Shown here: positions 12,712 to 25,100 of the stretch, piece after piece | Numbering within the stretch: position 1 is the first letter of the stretch | How the letters are laid out: each line of letters starts with the position of its first letter | Assembly (NCBI GenBank): GCA_965153455.1 | Contig: OZ234498.1 | Span: forward strand, 11,408,001-11,472,000 | From: Sphagnum compactum | Lineage: Eukaryota > Bryophyta > Sphagnopsida > Sphagnales | Reading direction: 5' to 3' | Length of the DNA stretch: 64,000 nucleotides | Translations under genes and position numbers: made by a program | Notes under the pieces: model-generated | Database searches by the model: none | What the model was told of the DNA's origin: nothing | What the model saw: only the letters and a program-made list of their open reading frames with translations

Positions 12712-13080
12712 ATAATGGCTAAACCTAGGTGACAACTAGTGACTAAACTTAGTGATAAAATAATGGTTAAACCTAATTGCTAAATTCAATGACTTAACAT
12801 AATAGCTAAACCTAATGGCTAAACTTAGTGACTTAAAGTAATGGCTAAACTTAATGACCAAATTCAGTGATTTAAACTATTGACTAAACTTAGTGACTTA
12901 AAGTAATGGTTGAACCTAATGACTAAACTCATGACTTAAACTATTAGTTAAACATAGTGGCTAAACTCAATGACTTAAAATAATGGTGAAGCCTAGTGGC
13001 TAAATTTAGTGGTTTAAATTATTGGCTAAACATAATGGTTAAATTTAATGGCTTACAGTAATGGTTAAACCTAATGACTT
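12712..13080 (+). repeat. Satellite-like array: 13-bp unit in a 39-bp higher-order repeat
   Basis: The sequence is read in 13-bp units of the kind TAATGGCTAAACC, TAGTGGCTAAACT and TAGTGACTTAAAG. These three subtypes recur in a fixed order, giving a 39-bp period, through about 370 bp with modest divergence. The array stops just before a hAT transposase pseudogene. Confidence 0.85.
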
Positions 13081-13229
13081 TATAATAGAGAGTCCCCAAT
13101 CCCCAAGTGTGGGCCATTGCAGAAGCTATCCTTTGTTGCTTGAATCTTATGGTGACTACATGTTTGATGAACCAATCACGCGGTTAATAGTTACTATGAA
13201 ATGTTTTGGCTATTGCAATAAACTTAATT

Positions 13230-14015
13230 GTGGCCATGGAAGTTGATGGGAAACTTTTGATTGGTTTGATACGGAGCTCCATCTTTTGAGCAAAAATATG
13301 CAGCAAGAGGTTGTGAAGGTGATTGGACCTTTTCTAAAAATTTTGAAAGCCTTTGATTCCCCATAAGTTCATAATATGCTGGCCTTAATGTTGGATCTCC
13401 ATTTCAAATCCTTATGGATTGTGGAAATGCAATCCAACTTGTAGCTAAATATGATGTGAAAGAGGTCATCACTCTTTTGATGACCAATTTTGATCACCTA
13501 AACCTTATTGTCCAAGCAATGTCTATAGTGCCAAAAGATGGACTTGATGGAGTTGTTATTGAAATTGAAGAAGAAAATATTAACTTTTTGGTGTTAGAAC
13601 ATCCATAGAAAAATCTTCCCAAGCATTTGTTGTTGGGGAATTGTTTTTATTTTGGAGGTTATTTATTCCACTCCTTAAGTGTTAAAATCCTTTTGCTTCG
13701 TGTTGGACCCATAAGAATTGGTTTCCAAATGTTAGCTTCCATGCTGAACAACTATTCAGGATTCCTAGGTCTTAAATTGAAACTTAAAAAATGTTTAATC
13801 TTGTTGGTGTCTTGACAATTTTGAGGCGCTACTAATTACAAATTGAAAATCTTGATCATACTATCACCATGGTAAAAAATTGGCCAGATGACCCACATTT
13901 GAATTGCTTATTAAATGCAAACTTCAAGGATTATATTAAATTTGAAATTATTTAATTGAAGACAATTATGAATTGGTATGAATTCTTTGAAGAATTAAAG
14001 GTTGATATCGATTAG
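13230..14015 (+). pseudogene. hAT transposase C-terminal pseudogene
   Basis: Across several frames the translation reads as a hAT-superfamily transposase end: PFLKILKAFD, VHNMLALMLD, FKSL, GNAIQLVAKYDVKEVI, then a WFPNVSFHAEQ-like segment, IPRS-IET-KMFNLVGVLTILRR and NLDHTITMVKNWPDDPHLNC. The last part is the C-terminal dimerisation domain (Dimer_Tnp_hAT). Stop codons interrupt it repeatedly (for example within 13670-13840), and frame changes are needed between segments, so it is inactive. The N-terminal BED finger and the catalytic region were not found. A tandem array abuts its upstream side. Confidence 0.85.
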
Positions 14016-15697
14016 GTGATTCACTTTCCAAACTTTCCATTTTTTCCTTTTTATTTCCTTTCCCTTGAATTGCTTTTAACTTTTTTTTTCTATCCATGTT
14101 TCAATGTTGCAGGGTTCTTGGGCTACTAGGTGTGTTTTTGTTGTTGATGAAGTTGCAAGTTTTTGTTGTTCATGAAGTTCTAGCAAATTTTTAATATATT
14201 CTTGGGCTTTTTTTTAGGCACTATGTTTGTGCTATTGATTAAGTTGCAATAGCTTTTTGAACACTATGTGAACTGTTGTTGATCAAGATACATCAACTAT
14301 TTGCACTTAATGTTTTTTGTTGCTATTCAAGTTACATCAACTTTATGTTTTTGATCAAGCTACAACAAGGTTTTGGGTGTGTGAGGTGCATTTGAGGGTG
14401 TTTTTCTTTTGTAGGCAACTTGTGTTATAATGGGTAGAGTTTTATATAGAATTGGGGTTCAATTTCCCCCCAAACTACTTGATTTTCTATGTTTCAATTA
14501 TGATTTTTTTTATAATTATAAAATTAGAATATGAAGTTTGGTAGGGTACATATGCCGGTGAGCGAACATTTAAAAATTCAAATGAAATCAAATCCTCATT
14601 TTGATTTTGAAAACTCAAAAAAAAAAAATAGCCATCACCTACCATTTCCAACACTACAAAAATCTTTCCATTCGATGAAAGAATGGGAAAGATATGGGGT
14701 GTTTGGTGTAAGAGGGTTCAGTGTTTGGTGATGGGTGACTTAAAACAGATTAGGATTTTGACCTTAAGATCTTTGATCATTGCATCTTTCCTTTTGGAAT
14801 ATTAAGAAATTTTGTAAATCTCTAGTTGGCACACCCATCAAGTTTTAAATTACTCAAAACAAAACTCAAAATGAAGAAGATATGGGGTTGGAACTACAGA
14901 AGAGTCTAGAGCTACTTTTCAAAAAAATTGAAGCCAACTATCATTGATCCTCTTCCTATGTCTTCTGTGTTTCTCCTTTATTTTTATCGCTCCAAGAACA
15001 TTTGTAGCCTTCCAGTTTGTGCATCCAATGATAAAAATCACTCAATTTGGCTAAGGAAGGACTAAAATATTGGAAAGTGTTTGGTGATATGTACATGTTC
15101 AGTGATGGGAGGTTCTACCCTTTAGGTATTTTGTATGCATATCTACAGGTCACCTTAAATATATAATTGGCAATGAATGAAAAGATTTCAATGAGTGCAT
15201 AACTGTGGTATAAATAAATTAAAAAAAAATCCATATGCATATCTTTTGTTAATTTTTAAAAAGAAATACACTTTATTCATATCCTCAGGACTGATAAAAA
15301 ATACCATAATCGGCCAACACTAGTTCTAACTACCTCCAAAATTAGTAGTAATGACCTCCTCATTTGACAATTTTCCTAATCATAAAAAAATCCTTTGTAT
15401 AAGTCAAAATCAGATTTTTGGCAATTGTGGAAATTTTGACCTATTCAATTTCCAATAATAAGAGAAAAAAGTTGCTACAAGTTCCAAAAGGGGACAAAAT
15501 GAAAAAAGAAAATTGTTGAAGAAATGGAATAGAATGGGTCCAAGCTAGTTATTTCTAAGTACCTCTAAAATTAGCAACAACCTCCTTGTTATGCAATTTT
15601 GACCAAAATGTATTGCAATGGGTATTGGGCTAAAATTAGTAGTAGACAAAAAATATATAAACTTTCTTTCGGACTAATCATGGCTTTTTGGGCTCTT
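14016..15697. other. Intergenic DNA with degenerate internal repeats
   Basis: Degenerate GTTGAT-CAAG-TACATCAAC-like units recur at about 14130-14370. Two similar segments near 15310-15395 and 15540-15605 share AAGTACCTC/AACTACCTC-AAATTAG words. No gene is recognised. Confidence 0.45.
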
Positions 15698-15767
15698 GGT
15701 CTAAGAAATTTCATGTCAAGACCACCTATTTGAAAATAAGTGGGCTTGGCATGAAGTCCCTTAGACC
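15698..15767 (+). other. Imperfect foldback, 33-nt arms and 4-nt loop (small-RNA-precursor-like)
   Basis: Arms 15698-15730 and 15735-15767 flank the loop TGAA. In a plus-strand RNA they give 27 Watson-Crick pairs, 2 G-U pairs and 4 mismatches. On the minus strand the two G-U pairs would be A-C mismatches, so the plus transcript is the better hairpin. It lies in intergenic DNA without obvious transposon ends. A MIRNA-like locus or a young foldback are both possible; there is no expression evidence. Confidence 0.7.
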
Positions 15768-16276
15768 ATGAAACATTATTCATGGTGCATTTTATGTTCA
15801 TTTTTCATCCATTCACATTTCCTTGGTCCCTTAGGCCTTTAACCTTTGTGTAAAGTGAACATGTACCTTGACATGCCTTTTCCTTCAATTAGAGATTTTC
15901 TAGCTCGATGGTCATGGCCTTTCAGGCTTTGGCGTACGGCTGGTCTTAGCACTAATCTTTTCCAACAAGGCATAAGTGATTAAATCCTTATGCCACATAG
16001 TAAATGATGAACCTAGTATCAGTCCAACTATTAGTCTTGAAATTGAGTTCATGAACAGAAAGAGAAGAATCTTTGCCTTTTTCAGCATTTGAACTATACC
16101 TTGCAATAGTGCTGGAAGTACATTGGGGTAGCTGCTTTACTTTGTATCAATTCTTCATGCATGGTTTTGGTTTTCTGTAAAACATGTAGTGGTGTAGGGG
16201 GAGCAAGGACGGAACAAATTATGCACTTTTCAGATATGGTACCGTAGTAATTGGGGTTGAATATATTAGGGTTGCC

Positions 16277-18063
16277 GTGGACCGAAGTTTCTTTCCCAAC
16301 TCCAATTTGATAGACATGCTAGAGATGTTCTCTGCAAACAGAATGCACACATTTCCAGGTTGTTTTTGGAGCATAAGAAGAGTGGTATTTCTACTTCTGC
16401 ATCTGGGGCAAAGGATTTCAAGCTATGGTGGCACCATTGCCAGTGAGAGGCTTGATGTTGTCACTGGCACAAAGTTCACTGGAAGAATCTGCAATGATGT
16501 TGCAGCAGTTATTGTCAAGTTAGAGGGGGCAATCATGTCAGGAATTGGCAAGGGTTAGAAACTGTCTGACGATCTCTGGTTAGCTTGAGGGTGGACATCA
16601 CCCTAATACAACGATTTTCAGACCCAGAAATTTCCAATCTGAGGAGCTGCAGTAAGATTTTTGAATTGCAGCTCAAGAATGCAAACAAGAGCACACAAAG
16701 CCATGACAAATTTCGAAGCTATTCTTGGTTGGGAGGATGAAAGAAATTTTTTTTGTCCTTATTTTGACCAACAATCAAATGGAGAAACACTTTTTGAGGA
16801 CAAGTTCAAGGGTGCTCAGAGGGTCACAAATACTCAAGAGTTCCATCATTGCTGATGAGAACAACTTGAAGCACAGCAAAAGGGAGCAGAAGAAGAATCC
16901 CACACAAGGTTTGGGAAGCAGTAACGGGAGCTTCGGAATGGATTTTAGGATCAGCAATGGGAGGTTAGAGCCGAAAGATGAAGAGAGAATTGACATGGTT
17001 ACATTAGGGCCAGAAGGTCAGAAGGGAAGGAAAATGGAAAAAACAAAAAGCACAAGGAAACACCTCCTCTAGATAATGATTTCCTTAACAAGTGGATACT
17101 TGATGACACAGAGTTTGTTGGGAATTTGAACAGTAAGATTGATGGGAGAGGAAGACGAGGGGATGGCAGTGTCCATGTCAACACTGAAATCAATGAGAGG
17201 ACGATGGAAGAAATGGACCAGCAAACCAATCTCCTGGGGAAACTAGATTGTCTAAGAAATCCAGAAAATCTGTATAAGTTTCATTGGTCACCATTTTCCC
17301 CCACTAAAGCCGTAACCAACTTGACAACAAGCTCCTTCTACCTGGGAGATTTTACACACCTGCAGGACCCTGACAGCAGTTTGGTCTCTTGCATTCTGCA
17401 GCCTCAATTGCTCCTCCTCTTGCTCTGTCCAACTGGGCCAGTGGTTATGCCCATAATATTCCTGTGGCAAGAACAGTCTCTGTTTCAATTAGGTTCTTTG
17501 CTGTGCCCTTTTAACAGCCATGTGTGCTTTCATTGTACAACATCAATACCTTGTCTCCCCAGAATTCAACAATTTGAAATTCTTCCGCAGTTCTAGTACC
17601 TGCAGACTAAATCACTAAGTAGTTCAAAATTCAGAAATCTCCCAGTACAGCAGTGTCCTTGGAATCTTCCACAGGACCTCAAAAATGACAAACAGCATAA
17701 TGTCACACAGTGTGACTGGCCATGGTAATGCATGAAGGCACAAATGTTAGTGATTTCAAGAATGTACTTGGGCTTGAGGTGGCAAATAACCTGCTTCCGA
17801 GGGTTGGCCTTGCACATTGCTGTATATGGAGTGCTCCATATACATCAGACGTATTTCCCAATTATGGAATTCCAGAAAAAAAATCTGTGAATTTTCTGCG
17901 AAGCAAAAAGCTCTTGACTGTACTGACTGACGTATTTCTTTTCAATGGCGATCCAATTGACCAGTGTTACACCTTCATGAGTTCTGAACAAGTTTAGAAT
18001 CTAGCTGAAGGCATTATCAACTTCCTGACCAGGGGATATGCTGTAGGAGTGGCTCTAATGAAC
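16277..18063 (+). pseudogene. Decayed coding-like region of unknown family
   Basis: This stretch is richer in GC than its surroundings and holds overlapping open segments on the plus strand: 16277-16558, 16725-17072, an open frame of about 200 codons at roughly 16992-17596, and 17722-18063 interrupted by one TAG at 17995-17997. The third is hydrophilic at first (Lys/Glu/Asp-rich) and hydrophobic later. The last contains LLTVLTDVFLFNGDPIDQCY and, past the stop, NLAEGIINFLTRGYAVGVAL. I do not recognise the family. No consistent splice structure joins the parts, so a dead gene or retrocopy fragment next to the RETICULATA-related gene is the most cautious reading. Confidence 0.3.
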
Positions 18064-18127
18064 TTCCCTCAAAAGGCCAACCTGTACTAACTTTAAATTA
18101 TTGCTGCCTGTGGTCAAAAAGTGATAA

Positions 18128-21100
18128 TCAGCGCCCTGCTGTAACTTTTCGCTTGACTTTTCTCTTGCCCAACATTTTCGGTGTTTGATGTTGCCTGCCT
18201 TCTTTTCCTTGATTCTTATTGCCCTCAAAAAAGCCTGAAATCAGTCCCCTTGTGGGGATAAACCACCCAGGGATTGAATCAGATGATAAAGTTGGTCGAT
18301 GATAAGCTTTTTGCAATCCATCAGGTGTAACTGTAGCAAGCTCTCCGAGTCCAAGCCAAGTGAGGCGGGTCACATCCCCAATTTGGATGTTCAGAACCCT
18401 GCAAACAAAACTGTGTCAAACCACTTTTCTAAACCCCTAGTGGCCAGCAAAGCAGATACCCAAGCAGAAATTAATGTTTAGCTCATCCTATTTCCACACC
18501 ACACAAAGTGTCTAAGTACTTTTCAGCCTGTTTCTGAACCATGCAATTTCTGCAAAATACTGGAAATATTACTGGAAAAATTGACAGCAAAGACAAAGAA
18601 TGCACAAACACAAGCCAGGGAAAAATCTCATTATCAACTGGACACACTATTAAATGTACCAAATCAAACAAGCACCTAAGCATATATATAATTTCTCACT
18701 GAGGATTAATGTGTAGGTCCTGTTATTAGATGGTTAGATACACACATCACAATCAAGTTAACAAGTTCCCTAGAGGAGCAGTACAATTAATGAACAAAAT
18801 GGTGATATCATTGACTAAGGTGATCACAAACCTGAGTGCTGTGGAGAAAAACAAGACAACACCCAAATGATTGAAGTGTTGTTGCATGACCCTCTCTGCT
18901 CCATTAAGCAGCTGATACCGCAGGTTACCAGATATTCCAAGAAAGGCTCCATGACTTAATGCACTGGTACTCACTGAAGGTATTGGCACTGATGTTCTGC
19001 ACACTCAAACAAAACCATAGAACAGTTAACTTTCCAAACAATGGCTTGCTAAGAGGAATCACACAGGCACTACTTAAACAATTACTACATGAAAATCCCT
19101 TATGCAATCTGTCAGAAACAGGAAAACATGCTCTGTGACCATAGCAATAGCTATGGTAGTGGCAGATGCTCACAATATGCTCAAGCATTCAGGACTTCAC
19201 CCTAAAGCTCATTTCTTTGGAACTCATGATAATCAAACCACTAAAAATCAGTTGTCTTTGAATTGATAGAAAGGCTATACTTGGTGGATGGAACAAAAAA
19301 CTTACTGCAGTTGATTTCTGGATGAAGGCATGACTCTAGCAAGGCCTGCACCTGCTGCCCCAGTGATCATGCCAACAAGGCTGAGCTCTGCAGCTTTATA
19401 GAAGAAGCTGTAGATCCTCTTTTGCAGATCAAATTCCCGGAGAGGGTAGCTTTTGTCGAAGACATTATTGGGAAGTTTTTGAATGGTATTCTGGAACTCA
19501 TACTTGAAAGTAGAACCATAAGACCGGCTAGGGGCTAGAGACCAGCAAATGGCTGCATTGCAGACTGCTAATGTCAGCACATTCGCTGCTGCCACATCCC
19601 ACTCTTGTCGTATCCTGCCCAATCCCAAAGGAAAATGAGTCCTTTGATAACATGAGAAATCATCAAAGAGGTGTCTTGTCCAGATGACAGAGCACATAAG
19701 CAATCTTCTGCTTACCTATCCCCACGGTGTTGACACTCCCACCATATACCATAGCCAATTGTAAAACCTTGCTCCAGTGTTAGCTTGTAGAGAAATGCTG
19801 GATCTGCAAGAAGCCTGGACAATGTAACCTTGTCAAAATAATTTAAAATATTATAGCAACGGATATGCAGAGAGCCTAATGACCATCCATACTCACTGCC
19901 ATTTGAAGCCAAACTTACCGGCCAATGAAAGCCCTAGAGACAGATGGAGGAACTATTCGTGATATGGCCCTTGAGACTGTCGGTCTTGCATTGACTGACA
20001 AAAATCTCACCATCTGCCCTGAGCTTATAAGTCCCTGTTTCACCAAGCAAGCAAGGCCATAAACATCATCAACAAGGCAAGTTTACAAGAACAAAAATAT
20101 TTACTTCCAGTTTCAAATATTCTAGTGTCATGGGTAAACAAATTTGACATTCCACTGAAATCGAGGGCAACATCCATGCCTCCATATTAGGTCATAGAGG
20201 GATGAACCTTAAACCTAATTTCCCCAAATTACAGGATGTGTCTGCCCTCAAGGGCTGTGCTACTCAAGCCCACTGCTGTCCTCAGGCAAAACTCACCAAT
20301 TCAACAGCTTGACGTATGCCTGCAGGCAAATCATTCATCATTTTGAACCACTCTTGCAAAACAGCTGCTACAATTTTTCGGTCAAATACCTGCAAATGCA
20401 CAACAAAAAAATGAGTTCATGATATTCATTGAGAACATAGATACAACTGCCTTTGTGATCTACTGTGGGCTCTGTTCAGAGTAGTCAATGTTTCAAGTTG
20501 AGACAGAAGTTTACTAACGTGCAAGCTGCTGAATCTCGATGCTCTGAATAAATTGAGAACATAAATTACCTCAGGGAGAGCCAATCTGCGTCCAAAAAAC
20601 CCTCCATCGTCTCCACCATCATCATCACCATCTTCACCAAAATAATCATCATCATCTCCATCATCATCTCCACCATCTCCACCTCCATTGAAGTTCTTGT
20701 TACCAATGTTTCCTCCACCGCCCCCAGCTTCCAACTGCCAAAACCAAGCTAGAATTTAAAAGATGATGGAGCATGCAAATGACCCTAAAAAACTGAAGAA
20801 CAGAAAACATTCACTGTAAACAAAAGTTTCTAATAGCAAGTTGCAAAACCCTCCTAAACGGTCAATTGCCATCTTGACCACGAGGTTTCTTCAGTAGCAA
20901 GCATTTGTAATAAGATATAAAATCTGAAAGCCCTGAAATAGAGAAAAAAAAAGAAGAAAAAGAAGCTACAACAACACCTTGATGCTTTCGAGTCTCGTGA
21001 ACTCATCAGATGGAAGGCAAGTGACTCAGAAACCAAAGTGCAAAAAAGAAATGATGAATTCGAGCATTAATGCCTTGAACAAGGCATTGGCACACATTGG

Positions 21101-21692
21101 CTGCAATCTTTTAAGAATGTGCTCGCATGCAACTTTGTGGCCAGAGAACAAAATGCACCTTCTAGGCTTTCACCACAACCAGAAAGACAGAATGGGAAAA
21201 AGGGGAGCAAGGGGGGATGGATACCTGGGGTGAAACCCTAGAAGTTGACTGAGACAAATCAAGCTTGGATTTCTCCAAAGTAGCACCACCACCAAAGGCA
21301 CCGTACTTCCCCTTCATCTCCGTGAACATAGACCTGAGTGAGATATCAGAAGATCCCTGCGCTTTCTCCTCTTCAGTCCTAAACCCTCGCACCCTAACAA
21401 CCCTACACCAACTGCACCCAGCATTCGACCAACACTCCATTTCCTTCTTCTTCTTCATACGGTTCTTCTCACCACCAATCTTGTGGTGACGGCAATGCTC
21501 AACGACAGAGCGCCCTGAGAAGCCAGACACATTCATGGCACTGGACATGGGGACGGCCATTGCTGCCGGTGCTCCTGAAATCCGAAACTGCGAATTCCCG
21601 TTCAAAACTTGCGCTGATTGAGACGGCAAGGACAGTCCCTGCAACGAGGTGCAAGGGCAGATAGATAATCCGGGCGGTGAGAGAAGCTCCAT
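18128..21692 (-). CDS. RETICULATA-related (DUF3411) chloroplast membrane protein, 8 exons, 561 aa
   Basis: Exons on the minus strand are 21692-21225, 20734-20570, 20389-20297, 20034-19919, 19814-19716, 19614-19306, 18996-18832 and 18398-18128. Every intron is GT-AG and the total is in frame. The ATG at 21692 is the first after an upstream in-frame stop. Residues 1 to about 100 are Ser-rich and poor in acidic residues, as in a plastid transit peptide. Residues 157-211 form a Gly/Asp-rich linker ending GGFFGRRLALPE. After it comes the DUF3411 domain, with EWFKMMNDLPAGIRQA, RLLADPAFLYKL, LAPSRSYGSTFKYEFQNT, QKLPNNVFDKSYPLREFDLQ, GNLRYQLLNG and LFFSTALRVLNIQIGD. Arabidopsis members are chloroplast-envelope proteins affecting leaf mesophyll development and metabolism. 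The C-terminal half resembles the RER5/RER6 branch from memory. The last 30 residues are basic. Confidence 0.92.
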
Positions 21693-22099
21693 TTGATGAT
21701 CGATCGCGAGCGAGATTTGCTGCAGCAAATCTGCGCAGCAAACCTGCGTTGTTGGACCTGCGAGACGCAGACTTCAAAGAGACTTTCTTCCTTGCAAACC
21801 CGAACCCCTTATCGCTCTCCATCCACACCCGGGCAGTTTTATCTCCCTCTACCGAATCATCGGAAGCCACGTGGAAAATGCACCTATGACCGTGCGAGTG
21901 ATCTGACCTATCACCGTGGATCCGTGGGCTGGCGAACGCCGGCATCTTTTTCCAAGATGCCGTTTCTTCCGCTGCCGAGTACGCCAACCTACCCGCCGCC
22001 TGCTGCCCGGGCCCAGTACCTGCCCGCTCTTGCTGGCTGGCTGATGCCCGTTTTTAAAAACACTTTTTAACTTTAATTTTAAAGTATAAATTTCGATTT
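21693..22099 (-). promoter_or_regulatory. Upstream region of the RETICULATA-related gene
   Basis: This GC-richer 400-bp stretch lies directly upstream of the ATG and must hold its leader and core promoter. I cannot assign a TATA box with confidence. Open frames here on both strands look like GC-driven shadows. Confidence 0.4.
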
Positions 22100-22122
22100 C
22101 CCCCCCCCCCCCCCCCCCCCCC
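22100..22122 (+). repeat. Homopolymer of 23 C followed by 8 T
   Basis: Twenty-three consecutive C are followed by T8 (22123-22130), about 410 bp upstream of the RETICULATA-related start codon. On the minus strand it is G23, a potential G-quadruplex. Length may be misjudged by sequencing, as with any long homopolymer. Confidence 0.95.
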
Positions 22123-25100
22123 TTTTTTTTTCTTACTCTTCCTTTAAAAAAATTTCTTACATAATAATCTGGACATCATTTTTTTAAGGAATATATTAAA
22201 GGACTTAAATGCATTTTAATTAAAATTATTCCAAACTTTAGAAAAGTTCAAAAATAATTTAAAGCGATTTGGATAGTTCAAACAAGTTTTGAAATTGCAA
22301 ATTGAATCTAGTGGTCAATAGGCTACATGCAAAACATTATTAATAGTGACCATAAAAATCACATCAAACAAGGTTAATTTGAATATTGTGTAGATTGCAT
22401 AATTTTTTTAAAAAAAGCATGTAAAAAAAAAATAGAATTAATACTTGGTGATCACCAAGCAATGAATACTAAAAATGAAGATTCAAAATGTTCTCAAAAT
22501 AATAAAGCAATCATCCAGAATCCATCATTTAAAATAAAAGTTATTACATACATAATGCATTACATTATGTCATTTCAACTAAAAACTAGAAAACTAGGAT
22601 TGTAAGTTTGCAAAGCTTAACAAATTCATCAATTGCTAGTGTATTATTACTAGTACAATTATAATATTCATGATTCTCCAACAACTAAATGAGTAATTAC
22701 ATCAACACATTCTCAAAGTAGAAATCCGACTAAAAAACATTATGAATGTTTTCTACTTTCAAAGGTATAAACATTGTCACATGGTTTGCAAACAAAACTC
22801 AGTAATTGAAGATGATAAATAAACATAATTCAAGGATGAACCGTGAAAACACATGAAATCAACTTTTCTTATGTAATAAGGTAGAAAGTTCATACATGAA
22901 GGAAATTGAGTAATGCCAACGTACCCATTATGACTCTTCATATATTGTATGAATCAAGAATATTTGATGAATAAGAAGTCAAATAAGACTTCAAATATTT
23001 GAAAATGATTTCATAATAGACGTCAATTGTTTTCATCAATGGCAATCCAATCAATGTTGACCACAAACAAGTCATGTTCAACCATTTTATTCTTTAACAA
23101 CCTTTAATAGATTTAATGAAGATATTGTGACACTTGGAATTCCAAAGGGCCTTGCTTGGTTCATCATTAATCAATAATGTTTAATTTTTTATCCCATAGT
23201 GTAATTTCAAAGTGCAAAATACACATGTTTCAAATCCTTAAGATAATAATATGTTCATGTAATCAGTTGACTAAAAGTCCTTGCACATTGTTCGCGTCCC
23301 CAAATAAAAAACAATTGATCGATAAATATTTGTGGTATCAACAAAAGAAAAACTTGCATCACATTTTTTAACAACATACAGAATTCTAATTAAGTTAGAA
23401 ATAACATGGAGAGGACTCATTTTTAGTGGAGGAAAATAAAACATTTGCGGGTTGATTCCAAAACTTGAAGTTGAAGGCATTTCATTGAAATTTGATTTAT
23501 TAAAAGGCTATGAATTTGATGACTCCACATTTTTTCATTATTTTAACAAGTGGTGCACCTTTCACCTACAAGAACCAAAAGAAGTTATAACATCCACAAA
23601 AAAAATTACCATATACGTTCATTCAACATCTAAGAATAAATTAAAAAAGGAAAGGAAAAGTTTTACTTATTATGGATTTGGAGAAATTTTTACAGAAATT
23701 GAAATTACACTTATTTATGCATTTTTGAAACAATGTCTTGAACTCGACATCATCTTTGGCAATATTTCTAATGGAGCCAAAGGAATTGTCCTCAACAAAA
23801 ATGGGGAGACTAAATCCAAAGTAATGAGACAATTCTAAATACAAGAAAATAGTGCCCATAAGTTTGTATATTTTTCTATTTTTCTTCCTAGTAGGAATGA
23901 AAGAAAATGATAATAAAGGCAAGATTTTGGCAGCATTTGTAAAGCATATCTACCAACAATGTGTTTCCAAGTTAAGTATAAGGATACTTAAGAAAAAAAC
24001 CAATTTTTTTTTGTGGTAAACAATTTTGTCATGAATCCTAAGGATGTCATGTTTAGAGTCATGTTTAATATGAACTTGTAGAATATGCTTGTTAATTTTC
24101 ACACATTTTGATTAATAATCTTTTGAAAATTGATTGTTGTTTACATCTTTTTGCAATTTTCCTCAAGTACATAATCATATTGTGAAATAGAATTGAAGTC
24201 CATAAGTATATAACAAACTACTCTATGCACCTCATGAGAAATTCTTTGAATCTAGGCTTCATAATAGGGCAAAAGCATGGTAAAATAAACTAGAGAATTG
24301 CCTTGCTGCATAAATGGAAAATGACCATCAAGTAGGCCTTGGTATATTGAATATAAAAAATTATGTACTTTAATGTTTAATTATATGAAATTCTTTGACT
24401 TTGTTACAACTATATTAAAAAACCATTTGTTTGAAGTAGGTTTGTATATATTCATCAAAATCAAGTAGATGTCACAACCTACAAAATAGATTAAATTCAA
24501 GCACAAGTACATTAAATGTTGGATTTATTTTATTTTTAAATCAATGACATGTTAAATATACTAATGGACTTTGAAATTTTTCATACTTGCTACTTTGTTC
24601 TTTACTTGAAAACACCCAAAAAGACATTTTAAAAAACTTTTAACCTTCCTTTAGCATTTCAACACAAATGAAACTTTTAGTTTTTTTCATGGGCATCTGT
24701 AACCTCCTTCTAACTTCTCAAAATGATTTGTGTCATATCATTTGGACTTGAAAAAAATACCCCAAAAGTATCCCCAACAATTACATCATTTTTTAGGGGT
24801 TGGGGATGATTTTAGTTATGAAAACAAATTCCATTAACCAAAATATATATATTGGAATGTTCACCACATCAATATTGAGGTTCATAAAAAGATAACCAAA
24901 TATTTCCAAAAATAATTCACCTACTTTCAACTACTTGAACTTTATTATTCAAACTATCACAAATTTTAGGTCCAATTCAAGTACTTGCAAGTAGTGTAAA
25001 AAAACATGATTATAACAATTTAGCTTTTGAAGTTCATGCAAACATAAGTTAAGAAATAAAGTACCCAAAAAAAAATTTATTATCTTCATAAAATCATCTA

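Noticed and set aside
21499-21987. Minus-strand open frame of 162 codons overlapping the start of the RETICULATA-related gene
   Set aside because: It is in another frame on the same strand as the recognised first exon and reflects the GC-rich first exon and leader; no domain.
23452-23838. A real gene in the 128-codon open frame
   Set aside because: It has no ATG at its start, no domain, no splice context, and lies in AT-rich DNA where such frames arise by chance.
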